From Defluviitaleaceae bacterium (lineage in GTDB: Bacteria > Bacillota > Clostridia > Lachnospirales > WQUN01): a stretch of 64,000 nucleotides of DNA. The stretch spans positions 111,348 to 175,347 of the forward strand of contig WQZS01000003.1 of assembly GCA_009780585.1 (NCBI GenBank). Direction: 5' to 3'. The translations under genes and the position numbers were made by a program. A model generated the notes under the pieces. That model was given only the letters and a program-made list of their open reading frames with translations. It made no database searches and was not told where the DNA came from. How positions within the stretch are numbered: the stretch's first letter is position 1; each line of letters opens with the position of its first letter. Positions 63,727 to 64,000 of this stretch are shown here, in pieces.

Positions 63727-64000
63727 TTATTTTTGTGTTCTCCTGTTTTCTTCTCTTTTTATCCAATTCCGAATACCGCGCCCCGCATATGGTTCGTCTG
63801 CGTGTCTTGGAATTATATGCAAATGAGCGTGAAATACGTGTTGACCACCGGCTTCGCCACAATTCCAACCCACGTTATATCCATCAGGCTTGTATTTTTC
63901 GTCTAAATAGCATTTTACCCTGTCAATAAGTTGTTTTGTTGCTTCCCATTCCTCAAAGGATAAATCGAATACTGTAACTTTATGCGCCTTCGGAATGATA
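63727..64000 (-). CDS. HIT-family hydrolase, partial
   Basis: The minus strand from the window edge reads about 91 residues to a TAA at 63729-63727. It contains NVGWNCGEAGGQ and the histidine triad FHAHLHIIPRH, the active site of HIT proteins (Hint/Ap4A-hydrolase-like nucleotide hydrolases or transferases). The N-terminus is beyond the window. C-terminus ends REENRRTQK. A truncated hairpin repeat lies directly behind its stop. Confidence 0.9.
   Translation of the reverse strand, partial: IIPKAHKVTVFDLSFEEWEATKQLIDRVKCYLDEKYKPDGYNVGWNCGEAGGQHVFHAHLHIIPRHADEPYAGRGIRNWIKREENRRTQK

Overview
The window looks like chromosome from a flagellated, endospore-forming member of the Clostridia (Firmicutes) with roughly half G+C. 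The signs are SpoIIP, AGGAGG-type ribosome binding sites, SecG, Mini-RNase III, DUF1659/DUF2922 small proteins, an AgrC/AgrA-type two-component pair, and a flagellin preceded by CsrA homologues. Many genes are packed with 1-4 base stop/start overlaps. Numerous GH2, GH5 and GH172 enzymes and UroD-like proteins suggest a gut or plant-polymer lifestyle (inference).

Layout. 1-4.2 kb: housekeeping genes (trmL end, ispF, cysS, mrnC, pncB). 4.3-14.7 kb: a HipA-type kinase, a GH2 beta-galactosidase, a soluble MotA/FliG chimera, a HAD phosphatase, an orphan antitoxin, GH5, GH172 and an HD-APH fusion. 14.7-20 kb: an accessory stretch with AraC and TetR regulators, a flavodoxin/ferredoxin pair, two small P-loop proteins, a VOC protein and repeat elements. 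20-26.3 kb: MATE pump, two response regulators (one with a dead GGDEF, one HD-GYP), thymidine kinase, an oxidoreductase and tRNA-Arg(CCG). 26.4-36.1 kb: LytTR two-component system, ABC-2 exporter, nucleoside hydrolase, UroD-like pair, HicAB, AEC carrier and spoIIP. 36.2-47.0 kb: a long + strand run of MoxR, DUF58, transglutaminase, a MacB-like ABC system with a CARDB/DPWGN-repeat protein, maf and acpS. 47.1-53.8 kb: DUF4160/DUF2442, a small tyrosine recombinase, a probable invertible DNA switch, two csrA-like genes, a very large flagellin and a BadF-type kinase. 53.8-58.1 kb: accessory island with palindromes, a hairpin element, an ImmA/IrrE operon, YafQ/DinJ and an AAA ATPase. 58.1-61.3 kb: secG, yihY, ddl, murI. 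61.4-64 kb: a quartet of DUF1659/DUF2922 genes, more repeats and the end of a HIT protein.

The most striking system is the flagellin locus. A 23-bp perfect inverted repeat encloses 145 bp directly upstream of csrA-csrA-flagellin. Each repeat looks like a tyrosine-recombinase core site (inverted arms around a 6-bp asymmetric centre). A catalytic-domain-sized tyrosine recombinase with its own sigma-A promoter lies beside it. I read this as a phase-variation switch that places a two-CsrA translational control module and the filament protein under DNA inversion.

A second theme is mobile non-coding DNA. At least nine 27-33 bp palindromes share AACTT...AAGTT ends but have different, compensating cores, and one lies in frame inside cysS. 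There are five copies of a ~187-bp hairpin element, and one promoter cassette is reused in front of three unrelated small genes. All calls were made by reading the sequence; no database search was run.
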